Shown here: piece after piece, positions 55,101 to 64,000 of the stretch
Layout: every line of letters starts with the position of its first letter
Numbering within the stretch: the first letter of the stretch is position 1
DNA from: Neodontobutis hainanensis
Taxonomy: Eukaryota > Chordata > Actinopteri > Gobiiformes > Odontobutidae
Direction: 5' to 3'
Assembly: GCA_024349245.1 (NCBI GenBank)
Contig: JALDNG010001395.1
Span: 29,356-93,355 of the forward strand
Length of the DNA stretch: 64,000 nt
Notes under the pieces: model-generated
Told to the model about the DNA's origin: nothing
The model's input: only the letters and a program-made list of their open reading frames with translations
The model's database searches: none
Position numbers and translations under genes: made by a program

Positions 55101-58100
55101 AATTGGTTAATATTGAAGTAACCATGGCAACACTGTGATTGACACACAATCTACAGACAAAGGAGTTACAAGCTGCTTTGGCTTTATTTGACTGGCATTA
55201 ACGGTAAAATAACAGGAGAATTGGGACCAGAAGAGTGGATAAACTGGGACATTTTAGTGTTTTTGTAGATGCCCCCCCTCCCAGGCCACAGGGGAGGGGG
55301 CTTAAAAACGGAAGCTAATTACAGACTGGACTGTCCTGTTAAAACTGTCACACGCTCAGGTTTGTGGCTCTGGTGTGTCTTTAGGTTTTATAGATGAGCA
55401 GACCACAGACCATACGAGGCCAGAGCATTTGTTTAACAAATGTGTGTTTGTGAACACAGCAACAGTCTGTACCTGGATGACCTCACCTGTTCTGTCTGTG
55501 ATTCATTCATAACGAGAACACATGTGTTCACTTCGACCTCAGACCCTCACCTGCGTCTGTCGGAGGCTGTAGACCTTTAAGAGTCTTGTTTCCTCGCGTT
55601 TCCTCTGAGCTGTTTCCAGAAAGAGACGTTTGCTGCACAAGAGACACAAACGTTCCTGTAAGAGACATGAATCAGATTTGAAGAGGACTTTCTAAACCGT
55701 ATTCTGCTGCAGGAAAGCTTAGACTGTTTCTGCTTTTTCACAGCTTTATCAACGTTAAACTCAGAGCAGTTTCCTACATTTGAGACACTCACTGTTTAAT
55801 GTCACAGGTTCTGTTTGAGTTTAATGTAGTGTTTTAATTCACAAAGCAAGAGCCAACACAGGCTCTGTATAAAACCAGCTGTTGCATAAAAGCTAGCTTT
55901 GTTTAAAAAATAATAAAAATCATCAATCTCTGACATGTTCCTGTGACAGAGTCCAGATCTAGCTTTTGACAGCCGTCTGTTTGTCAGTCAAATACACATT
56001 CAAATCACCGAGTCCCTGAGTTTCTGTGAACACACACGATTACAAATGAAGAAAAGTCAAAGGGACCTGACGAAAGTTTGTGTAAACCACATGCACACAA
56101 AGAAATATTTATCAATTGTGTCCATCCACATGGCACAGCTGTAAACGCTCCCATAAGTCCTCCAGGCCAGTAGGGGGTGTAGCGATGAACAAAACTCTCA
56201 ATGGTTTAATTCTATTAGCAATGCCTTACAACACAAAATGTAAACTGTAAAACCTTGTAAAACTTGATTGCATTGTATTAACTCCTAATAACTTCCTCAA
56301 TAAAGCAATAACTTTACCTAAATATCAAAGAAAGGATAGTAGAGTGGAGGACGAGGACGTCTGAGAAGCCCTTCACTGTCACTGTCTTGGACCAGGAGGT
56401 GGCAGTAGAACCTCGCAGAAAATACTTTTTAAGAAAGCCTACCCTACCGCCGACTGGATCGTGTTGGCAGAGGTTTAACGTACTTTATCTTCAAGTGTAA
56501 GAAGTTTTGAAAGTCTTAAAACAGGACATAGTCTTTAACCTGTTCTAAAGTCCTCCAACTTTGTTAAAACCAGGTTTGTAAGAGGTTTAATTGGTTAAAC
56601 ACAGACCGTAACCAGTTAAAAATGCATTTAGAACTCAATTTTGGGTTAAAGTGGACCCTATGTGGGATTGAATAGAGTCAGTTTATTTGTTAAAGATACA
56701 CATTTCCTAGATTATATTAGTTAATTAATTTAGTAATGATTGTATTGATAACTTGACTTTTTGAGGATTTTAAAGAATGTAGGAAAAGTTGTAAGCTGTG
56801 TTGGTTGTAAGCCCTCGTTATTTTCTTATATTTTTGACTCTGAACCCTTGCACATTATTTGATATAATAATGAAGGTGTATTTGGTGTATTTGTAGGAAC
56901 TGGGGAGAGCGGGAAGAGCACGTTCATCAAACAGATGCGGATCATTCACGGAGGCGGCTACACGGAGGAGGACAAGAAGAGCTACGCCAAACTGGTCTTT
57001 CAGAACATCTACACGTCCATGCAGACCATGATCCGGGCCATGGGCGCTCTGGGCATTTCCTTCTCAGATCCTCAGAACCAGGTACGAGACACAAACACTC
57101 GACACCCGGAGCAGAGGGCACCAGGAGTTACCCCAGTGTGTTTCTTCTTCTCCTCCTCAGAGCAGTGCGGGCCTGCTGCTGGAGGTGGAGGTGGATAAAG
57201 TGGAGGAGCTGAGCCAGACCACGCTGGGTTCATCAAGAGTCTGTGGAACGACGGCGGGGTCCAGGAGTGTTACGACCGACGAGAGTACCAGCTCTCAGAC
57301 TCCACCAAATAGTGAGCACTGTCCCGTCACTGTTGTCCTATTGTGTCGAGGCTTTGAAGCGTGTGTCGAGTAATCCAGGAAGGTTTCTGTGAAGCGCTCA
57401 TCGAGGCGTGTGTTGGTGACCCGTACTACGTGACTAATTCTTAAACATAAGCACTTTTACATTATATCCTAAAGACAAACACCTTATTAATAAGTCAAAA
57501 CTAGACACAAGATCATATTATTCAGTTTGTTTTACATTTATTGTCCACTTGATGGCGCAGTTAGTACATGTTCTGAGCTGCTGCACTGACAGGCGGCTGA
57601 ATGATCAGGATAAATATGCGTTTGACTGACTGATTTATCCTAATGGGATAAATAAAGTCTTCAGAATCTGAAGATGTGGAGGTTCTCTTTAGGATAGGAT
57701 CAGGAATGAGTCCATCAGAGGAACGGCTGAGGTCAGAGGTGTTAGAGACTAAGTGAGAGAGGCCAGGTTGAGACGGTTTGGACGAGCAGGGGATTTATCG
57801 GTCGTTTAGAGGAAGAGCTAGAGGTTTATGAAACGAGTGAGGAGAATAAGGACAGATGGAGGCAGACCAAAGAGGCAGAAGGTTTCTAACATCTTAAGGA
57901 AATTTGAAAAAGTGGGCGGCAGTGGCTCATTGGTAGAGCGGTCGTCTTTCAACCGGAAGGTAGTGGGTTCGATTCCCGCTCTCCCCACAGTTCATACTGT
58001 TGTTGTGTCCTTGGGCAAGAGACTTAACCCACCTTGCCTCGTATGAATGTGTAAGAATGTTCAGTGAATGTATGTGGTGATGGTCGAGAGGCTGTAGGCG

Positions 58101-60864
58101 CAAAATGGCTGCCACGTCTCTGTCAGTGTGCCCCAGGACATCTGTGGCTACAGTTGTAGCTTACCACCACCAGTGTGACTGTGTATGAATGAATAATGGA
58201 CGGCCTGTAAGCGCTTTGAGTCCCTTGATCCCTCGGGAGAAAAGCGCAATATAAATCCAATCCATTATTATTATTATTATTATTAAAAATAGGTTTAATA
58301 AACATCCCCTGCACAAATCTCTTTTTTTCCCAATTATATCCGAGTTGCTTTTATAAAGGCTCCCTTGTATCTTATATCTCCGTTTCATTTCCAGTCTTTG
58401 TTCAAAGTCTGTCTGGTGTTAAGTTTATCCTAGTATCCATCTTGATCAGACTCTGACTCTGACTCTGGACTCAGAGTAAGGAACAGATGCGTTGTATATT
58501 TGTATTTTATTTATCAACTCTGTGTGCTACAGGCCACACATTTTCTCTGGGTCTTGTTTACTGTTGACAAAATATATGTAACTTTAATGATTAACCTTCA
58601 TATATTTCTTCCTTGTGTTCTCTGCTTTGTGTTCACAATGTTTTATGTTTAAATGATTTCTATGCCTTCTGTGTCTCCCTGCAGTTATCTGAGTGACCTG
58701 GAGCGGATCTCAGAGCCCTCGTATCTCCCTGATCTGCAGGACATCCTCAGGGTCCGGGTCCCGACCACAGGGATCATCGAGTACCCCTTCGACATGGAGA
58801 ACGTCATCTTCAGGTCAGACTCAGGGCAGGAACAAATATACAGTATTGTTCAAAATAACAGCAGTACAATGTCACCAACCAGAATAATCCTGTTTTTTAG
58901 TATATTTTTATTGCAGGTGCAGTAGATTCTCAGAAAACAAACAAGACCCAGTGTTCATGATATGCAGCTCTTAAGGCTGTGCCATTGGGCAATTAGTTGA
59001 AAGGGGTGTGTTCAAGAAAATAGGGTTAGGTCGTCCTTCTACCTTCCGGTTGAAAGACGACTCTACCCACTGAGCTACAATACTGGAAATGAAGTCTGAT
59101 GAATAAAACTGCACTGAAATGTTTGTGTGAACTTTGGCTGGTGCTGACAGGATGGTGGACGTCGGGGGTCAGAGGTCAGAGCGGAGAAAGTGGATCCACT
59201 GCTTCGAGAACGTCACCTCCATCATCTTCCTGGTGGCTCTGAGCGAGTACGACCAGGTCCTGGCCGAGTGCGACAACGAGGTCAGAGCTGCTCTTCGCCT
59301 GCTTCTTATGTTCGCCTCTTCTTCTACAGCTGAGATGGTTCTGTTTAACTCCTCTTCCTCAGCTGAGATGGTTCTGTTTAACTCCTCTTCTTCTTCAGCT
59401 GAGATGGTTCTGTTTAACTCCTCTTCTTCTTCAGCTGAGATGGTTCTGTTTAACTCTTCTTCTTCTTCAGCTGAGATGGATCTGTTTAACTCCTCTTCCT
59501 CAGCTGAGATGGTTCTGTTTAACTCCTCTTCCTCTGCTCTTCTTCTTGGATCAGAACCGAATGGAGGAGAGTAAGGCCCTGTTCAAAACCATCATAAACT
59601 ATCCCTGGTTCAAAACCTCGTCTGTCATCCTCTTCCTCAACAAGACGGACATCCTGGAGGAGAAGATCGTGTACTCACACATCGCCACGTACTTCCCAGA
59701 GTTCACAGGTCTGGAGCGCCAACGATTCTGAATTATTCTGGGTTTTTACGTAGAAATGACAGCATCTGTTTTAAAATCTGACAAAAGTTCCACTGGAGAG
59801 GAGCTCGGTCGCTAAAGGCTTTGGCTCTTATTCTTCTTTCAGCTGAGACTCAACTACAAGCCATTTACTTTTTCTCCAAACACAGCCCTGTTCTTTATAA
59901 TGGAGCCTGAACATTTCAGACTAAAATCTTAATAGTTTTGGTTTGTTTCACATTAGAGGAATTATATTGGATGCAGGTAATGTTGACATGTGGCTGTGAT
60001 TTAAAATAGTGTTTGAGATGCAACAGACTTCATCTAAAGGGATCTTAATCCAAATACACACAAGTGCCCCCTTCATTTTGACACTAGAATTATTGAAATA
60101 CACCTTGTAGTTACAGAGATACAGTCAGTTTACGGTGGACATGTCCTTTTCGAGCAGACACACCAAAACAGGCTCGGGTTTAAACGGTTAAAAAGCTGGC
60201 TTTTCCCACGATGGTGGCAGGCTCACGACCCAACAAAAGAAATACAACATCAAAAATCCAAGGAAATTCAGGTTTTTTACTCGAGTAATTATGGTGTAAA
60301 TGTGCCATGTTTTTTCAAAATAAAGTAAATGTAAACCGGTTCCTGCAGTGGAAAAGGGGCTAATGTGTTTTTATATCTAACTTGTTTTCTTATAATCAGA
60401 CCAGTGTTTTTACTTTGACATGTTTCCACTGCAGTTTTTAGATCTGCTGAAGTGAGGATTAATTATTGTCCATACAACTCTTTTCTTTTACACAGTGGCA
60501 AAATAGAAAAGCATTGAGTAGTACCACTTTAAAACCACAGCTAATGTTTATGTTTTAAAATTAGAATCGCTTGAACTATAAACTCCACTAAAGAAGGAAA
60601 GGTTTAGCAGCTTTAACCCAACAATTTTGCATGTTTACTTTAATTTATTTTCATGTTAAATATCCGTTCACAGGTCCACAGCAAGACATGAAAGCGGCTC
60701 AAGAATTCATCCTGAAAATGTACCAAGACCAAAACCCGGAAAAAGAGAAGACGCTGTACCATCACTTCACCTGCGCCACCGACACCGAGAACATCCGCTT
60801 CGTGTTCGTGGCCGTGAAGGACACCATCCTCCGACACAACCTGAAAGAGTTCAACCTGGTGTAG
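49120..60864 (+). CDS. gna14: G protein subunit alpha 14 (seven coding exons)
   Basis: Exons: 49120-49240, 56897-57081, 57161-57311, 58685-58813, 59151-59280, 59555-59708, 60674-60864 (TAG). All junction phases equal those of gnaq. The N-terminus MAGCCVSAEDRENQR and the runs YDQVLAECDNE and YQDQNPEKEK are GNA14-like. P-loop [33 protein letters not shown] and TCAT are all present, so GTP binding and hydrolysis should be intact. The tail is LKEFNLV. It belongs to the Gq class and couples receptors to phospholipase C-beta. It lies head-to-tail after gnaq, as in other vertebrates. Exon 3 is 151 nt instead of 155: one base lost before GFIKSLWND and one Arg codon lost from DRRREY. Exon 1 is one codon shorter than human. 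Residues such as FKTSSVILFLNKTDIL recall GNA15, but the position and the other motifs favour GNA14. Confidence 0.92.
49801..51805. repeat. 15-bp minisatellite array, about 134 units, in gna14 intron 1
   Basis: The commonest unit is gtgtgactgatcaga. Variants: gtgtgactggtccga, gtgtgactggtcaga, gtgtgacgggttaga, gtgtgacgggtcaga, gtgtgactgagaaga and gtgtggctgatcaga. By position, 92 units run without any length change to 51180, then one 14-bp unit, 24 full units, two 13-bp units and 15 full units: 2005 bp in all. It starts about 560 bp after exon 1. The 15-bp period keeps frames open on both strands, which creates apparent SVTDQ-type proteins. Confidence 0.97.
53330..53560. repeat. Dispersed repeat shared with 63085-63200
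   Basis: The shared string runs: ccctattcactgatattgtc, cttatgacagggcaataaaa, ggttacatcc, then acaatagttttca. A second copy near 63085-63200 has ccattcaccaatattggcct, taccacagagcaataaaata, acggttacatcc and acaatagttttca. The boundaries are not resolved. Confidence 0.6.
54385..54440 (+). mobile_element. Reverse-transcriptase motif fragment
   Basis: One plus-strand frame gives TGVPQGSILTPFQ, the GVPQGSxLxP motif of non-LTR reverse transcriptases. No flanking RT motifs were found in any frame, so it is a short relic in gna14 intron 1. Confidence 0.5.
55270..55300. repeat. GC-rich hairpin in gna14 intron 1
   Basis: CCCCCCTCCC and GGGGAGGGGG flank a loop of about 8 nt in otherwise AT-rich DNA. 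It could form a stem of about 9-10 bp with minor mismatches. Function unknown. Confidence 0.55.
57312..58684 (+). other. gna14 intron 3
   Basis: It contains the SINE at 57914-58284. A short aatgggataaataaagtctt string near 57640 resembles a common fish 3'-end repeat. No exon or other gene was recognised. Confidence 0.5.
57914..58284 (+). repeat. tRNA-derived SINE, near full length
   Basis: The tRNA head has box A-like TGGCTCATTGGTAGAGCGG and box B-like GGGTTCGATTCCC. The central body includes gtccttgggcaagagactta and tgccccaggacatctgtggc. The 3' end has taagcgctttgagtcccttg and gcgcaatataaatccaatcc, closing in an (ATT)n tail. The head is shared with the minus-strand copy at 11941-12158, and a piece recurs in reverse at 59029-59083. 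It lies in gna14 intron 3 in sense orientation. Confidence 0.85.
58838..59028 (+). mobile_element. Truncated Tc1/mariner-like non-autonomous element
   Basis: It starts after a TA with cagtattgttcaaaataaca followed by gcagtacaatgt, a known fish element end. It continues with gattctcagaaaacaaacaa and gcaattagttgaaaggggtg. The right end is lost; it abuts a reversed SINE-head fragment (59029-59083, ccttccggttgaaagacgac). Together they fill gna14 intron 4. Confidence 0.6.
59329..59535 (+). repeat. Minisatellite in gna14 intron 5 (acceptor-like units)
   Basis: Six units of about 30-36 bp, each with cagctgagatggttctgttt then aactcctcttcttcttcag or a close variant. Each unit therefore carries a pyrimidine tract followed by CAG. 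The whole intron is only 274 bp (59281-59554) and the true acceptor, tcttggatcag, follows at once. The in-frame peptide repeat (SSSSAEMVLFN) is an intron artefact. Confidence 0.8.
59709..60673 (+). other. gna14 intron 6
   Basis: Ordinary AT-rich intron with donor GTCTGG and acceptor ttcacag. No element ends or exon-like sequence were recognised. Confidence 0.5.
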
Positions 60865-62708
60865 ACCAAAAGAGAGCCGCTCAAACGAAACACTGTTCAC
60901 CGACGTCAGAGGCTTCGGGAAACAGTGGGTCCAGGTCTGAGAAAAGAGGGTTTTAAAGAGAAGATTTAATATTTATGTTGCTGTGTAAGGGTTCGTTTTT
61001 TTAGAGACAATGTTAGGAATCAGTTAGGGTTGTCCTGATACCGATAACAACAAACAAAAACTGCTTTACATTTAAGTAAATAACACAGAAACTAGCTTTA
61101 GAAACCAACTAAGAGCCTCATTTACTAAAATATACCGAGGTGTAGGGGTGCTTTTAAGAATGGTGGGTGCAGTTTAGAAAAAGTGTGTGCAGATATTTGT
61201 CCGGTGTTATACAAGAACAGTTCATGAACACAGTCTGAACACAAGTCTTAAGTGGAAATGCAATGAGAGAATAAAAGAAAAAGAAAAGATGAAAAAGAAA
61301 ATGACAAAAGGAATTATAAATGTGTGTCACTCTCTGTTTCCATAAGCTTCAAATCTTTCCTGTGGCTTATCTTTGCTCAAACAGCAGCAGTCTTTCCTCC
61401 ACAAATGCACATATATCTGGAACGCACTCGTGAATAAATAAATCTGAAAGCTGTCAATAAACTCGCATTTTCCTCATCTCAGATTTTTTTCTATTTTTAA
61501 CTGGACTGAAACAAACCTATGACCTTTTAGGATGAATGGGGCGGAGTCCAAAGTGGTATCGGGACATTTTAAATATAATAAAGAACTGGACAATAGTGAA
61601 ATATGTGTGAATATTACATTATTATACACTGCACTCATTTGGTTTAGTCTGATAAATTTTATAAAAAATTATAGCTTTCTTGTTTTGAAGAACAGTTTTC
61701 TAGTTTCTTCAGGATAAAGTGTGTTAATTAATAAAGTAAAAAACACTTTCAATGATGTGTAATTCCTATGTAAGGCTTGTAAATATATGATTAATTATTT
61801 AATAGAATATAAATGTCTGATTAACACACTTTATTCTAAAACATTACTGTGCCTTATGTTTGTAGATGTTTATAATCCCTGTTTGCTCTGAGAAAATAAA
61901 ACATATTTTAAATAAAACCTCTTCTTTTATTCTCTGTGATTTCTTAAACACAGCACATTTTATTTTTCAGAAAATGGCCTGAAAAAAGCCACTGTAGTTT
62001 TTGAGAACATTATCAAAAAAAAAAACTGCAGCGGGATAATTCTTAGCGTTCAGTTATTATCCTTTAAACACACATGTGCAGGAGTCGTTGCATAATCCTG
62101 GTATAAAAACATAAAAAACGTAATTAAACGTCATTGGTGCAAATGGATCTTAAAGACAAATATGTTGCTACAAAGTGATGGTTTATTTGGTCTTAAAGCA
62201 GTTTTCTATTGGTTCTCATCAGCTGCAGTTTAACTCAGGTTTCTATTGCAAAGATAAATTCATTAACAATAATTTTTAATATATAATAATATAGTTTTTC
62301 TTTTAGCAGCATTTAGCGGTGGATGTAAACGAGTCCTACAAAGAAAGGTCTAACAGTGTTTATACAGACAGAAACATGCACAAACACTGTCTCAGTTCGT
62401 TCTCTCGCTCCACAAACTCAGGAGAGGGTTAGTCTGTGTGGCCTCAGCTCTAAGGAGGGAGAGAAGTCGCATGCAGAAAGGTCAAAGGCACTGAAACACA
62501 ATCCTAGAGTGTGGATTTTTTACTCTTCTCTCTTTTTAAAGGGTCTCAGCATTTGGGTAAACTGTCTCGTGCATCTTCCAGTTTGGCAAGTACCCACTAA
62601 AAGGAAGAGGAGACAAGGACAAGAATTAAAACGTATACAGAAAATTATTCAATAATATATCTGATATATGCTGTAAGAGTATGGAGTCGGTAAATACACA
62701 GGACAGAC
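60865..62708. other. gna14 3' region and intergenic DNA
   Basis: Candidate AATAAA signals for gna14 lie at 61270 and near 61434. I looked here on the minus strand for the missing C-terminal lysyl-oxidase exon, and on the plus strand for earlier SCO1 exons, and found neither. A short minus-strand frame after a tccttttag acceptor near 62617 is not recognisable. Confidence 0.5.
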
Positions 62709-63039
62709 CTTGAGGATGTATTTTCCGGAGACACGTCTGTGATGTCTGCGTTATGCGTGTCGTAGCAGCCGGGACTCAGGCCCTGAAAACAATAACTCAC
62801 GTTTACAGATGAGACAGTGACATTAATAACTACTGTAGGAGGCACACAGATGTATGAAGTTTTTATGAAGTCCTGGTTTGGTCCAGGGTTTAGACCCTTG
62901 TACCTGAGTGTGTGAGGTGCAGTCATAGCCTCGGTAGTATCCCGGGTCACAGGAGGTGTCCTCGAGGCAGAAGCTGGCCTTGTGTCCCTCGGCCACCTGA
63001 CTCTGGTCCAGCAGCTCGTACAGACTGAACTCGTCCATA
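62709..63039 (-). CDS. Lysyl oxidase family, two catalytic-domain exons (partial, probably LOXL1/LOX type)
   Basis: Two spliced exons, 63039-62904 and 62782-62709, have good GT/AG borders. The first encodes MDEFSLYELLDQSQVAEGHK and ASFCLEDTSC, then YDCTSHTQ; the second starts [14 protein letters not shown]. These are core sequences of the copper-dependent amine oxidase domain that crosslinks collagen and elastin outside the cell; [20 protein letters not shown] is most like LOXL1. The second exon is 74 nt where the family has 96: it lacks seven residues covering the conserved DCQW motif, consistent with deletion between two GACATC repeats, and one base before YILK. The final exon is not found downstream. 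Upstream exons would lie beyond the right edge. It may be a decaying copy or a misassembled gene. Confidence 0.7.
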
Positions 63040-63508
63040 CTGGGGAAGTGACTGAGGACAGGGACAGGGTTAGAGGTCAGCCACACAATGGGCCACCCCC
63101 CATTCACCAATATTGGCCTTACCACAGAGCAATAAAATAACGGTTACATCCTTTTCTGACCCCTGCTTATGCACAATACAATAGTTTTCACATAAACCAC
63201 AGTTTATCTACATTTATTGTTGTGGAAAACACTCTGTAGTTTCTTAGACCTCGTCCCTGACTCGCAGAGCGCTCATACACATCTGTTGTGAGGCTGCACA
63301 ATATCTCACAAATTCATTGTTTCACAATAACGTTGAACGTCCATGTGACATTTGACTCTTGACCAAAACAAGAGTATTTGCAGCTCTGTGTCAGATTGTT
63401 TTGTAAACTAGATTTAAATATTGGAAGTATTATAGTGTGTATTTTGTGTAAGTACTCTAATCTGATAAACCCTCCTGAGCCTAATGTGGCCGTCTTGTGT
63501 AGCTTCAG

Positions 63509-63632
63509 GTGGAACACACCATCATCATGAACCTGGTGAGACCCGACGGAGAGTTTGTGGAATACTTTGGACAAAACGAGAGATGTGTGGAGAAGACTCG
63601 CTGCTTATAAGAGGAAAAACAAGAACAAGTGA
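63509..63632 (+). pseudogene. SCO1-like terminal exon, apparently orphan and frameshifted
   Basis: After an acceptor (tgtagcttcag) the plus strand encodes VEHTIIMNLVRPDGEFVEYF then GQNER. This matches the VDHTIIMYLIGPDGEFVDYFGQN block of the mitochondrial copper chaperone SCO1, which delivers copper to cytochrome c oxidase. The frame then drifts to a TAA at 63608. A shifted frame gives RLAAYKRKNKNK ending at TGA 63630-63632, like the basic C-terminus of the family. The span between is shorter than normal, implying a frameshift plus deletion. No earlier SCO1 exon, including the CxxxC copper site, lies upstream on this strand; the lysyl-oxidase exons occupy that space in reverse. Confidence 0.55.
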
Positions 63633-64000
63633 CGTGTTTCTCAAAATGACACTCGTCTTATTAAGTCATTTCTGTTTTCTTCTACTGGAACAGTTTCGGT
63701 TGTTAATTTCTCAAATCTGCCTTCTGAGGCGTTTCTTTGAGGCGTCAAAGAAAAATATAAGATGAAAACTACTTTATAACAGAACTTTTTTAAAAAAAAA
63801 AAAATATGTAAAAAAAACATTTTGTATTTAAAGGTTTACAGAAATCAATATAAAGTGATATCTGTGAAATTAATTTATTCAATGTTTTTTTTTACTGTGC
63901 ATCTGTGCTGCTAAAGGTATAATCATAATAAAACTTTAAAAAATATATAGATTTTTTTCCTTTTTGAGTGTTTTTGATGGCTCTGAATCTGTATTAAATT
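63633..64000. other. Right-edge AT-rich sequence
   Basis: Contains poly-A runs and an AATAAA near 63929. No further exon was recognised. Confidence 0.5.

Larger units (their letters stand above)
49241..56896 (+). other. gna14 intron 1 outside the minisatellite
   Basis: Besides the array it contains a SINE 3'-end-like fragment near 52750-52860, a dispersed repeat at 53330-53560, an RT fragment at 54385-54440 and a GC-rich hairpin at 55270-55300. Other stretches, such as 51840-52700 and 55320-56896, show no element that I recognise and no exon. Confidence 0.5.

Noticed and set aside
57914..57985. Functional tRNA gene
   Set aside because: Boxes A and B are present but the sequence continues into a SINE body with an (ATT)n tail, and the tRNA fold is incomplete.
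59134..59574. 146-residue frame with SSSSAEMVLFN repeats
   Set aside because: It spans gnaq-type exon 5, an intronic minisatellite and the start of exon 6 in the wrong frame. Exon lengths of 130 and 154 nt match the family exactly when the intron is removed.

Overview
The window is vertebrate nuclear DNA, almost certainly from a teleost fish. Genes are split by GT-AG introns, the background is AT-rich, there are long (CA)n, (TA)n and minisatellite runs, and the dispersed repeats are of teleost type: tRNA-headed SINEs, hAT, Tc1/mariner and PIF/Harbinger elements, and remnants of non-LTR reverse transcriptase. No bacterial, viral or CRISPR signal was seen.

Layout, left to right: the first coding exon of an STPG2-like sperm-tail gene (minus, running off the left edge); bri3bp (plus, three exons, intact); wdr31 (minus, nine coding exons plus a probable 5' non-coding exon); gnaq (plus, seven coding exons over 19 kb); gna14 (plus, seven coding exons over 12 kb); then, at the right edge, two orphan-looking pieces: two catalytic-domain exons of a lysyl-oxidase-family gene (minus) and one terminal exon of a SCO1-like copper chaperone (plus). 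gnaq and gna14 lie head-to-tail and share identical exon phases, as expected of an ancient tandem duplication of the Gq-alpha family. Both proteins would couple heptahelical receptors to phospholipase C-beta. WDR31 and STPG2 are both linked to cilia or flagella, and an RFX-type X-box candidate lies upstream of the STPG2-like start.

A recurring feature is small deletions, mostly of one base of a doubled or tripled base or one copy of a short direct repeat, inside strongly conserved exons. gnaq exons 3 and 7, gna14 exon 3, two wdr31 exons and one lysyl-oxidase exon are affected. The seven gnaq exons sum to 1073 nt against 1080 expected for 359 codons plus stop; gna14 sums to 1061 against 1068 for the human 355-residue protein. 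The simplest reading is consensus (assembly) error, so naive translation of these genes is broken even though the loci look functional.

The most unusual non-genic structures are a 2-kb array of about 134 copies of a 15-bp unit in gna14 intron 1; a 2.2-kb Harbinger element with a TTA target duplication that carries only a decayed MADF-type accessory gene and no visible transposase; a four-copy foldback family whose hairpin arms differ between copies yet stay self-complementary; a (CA)n run 13 bp inside the gnaq exon 1 donor and a (TA)n run 30 bp before exon 3; and a minisatellite in gna14 intron 5 that repeats a pyrimidine-tract-plus-CAG acceptor-like module.
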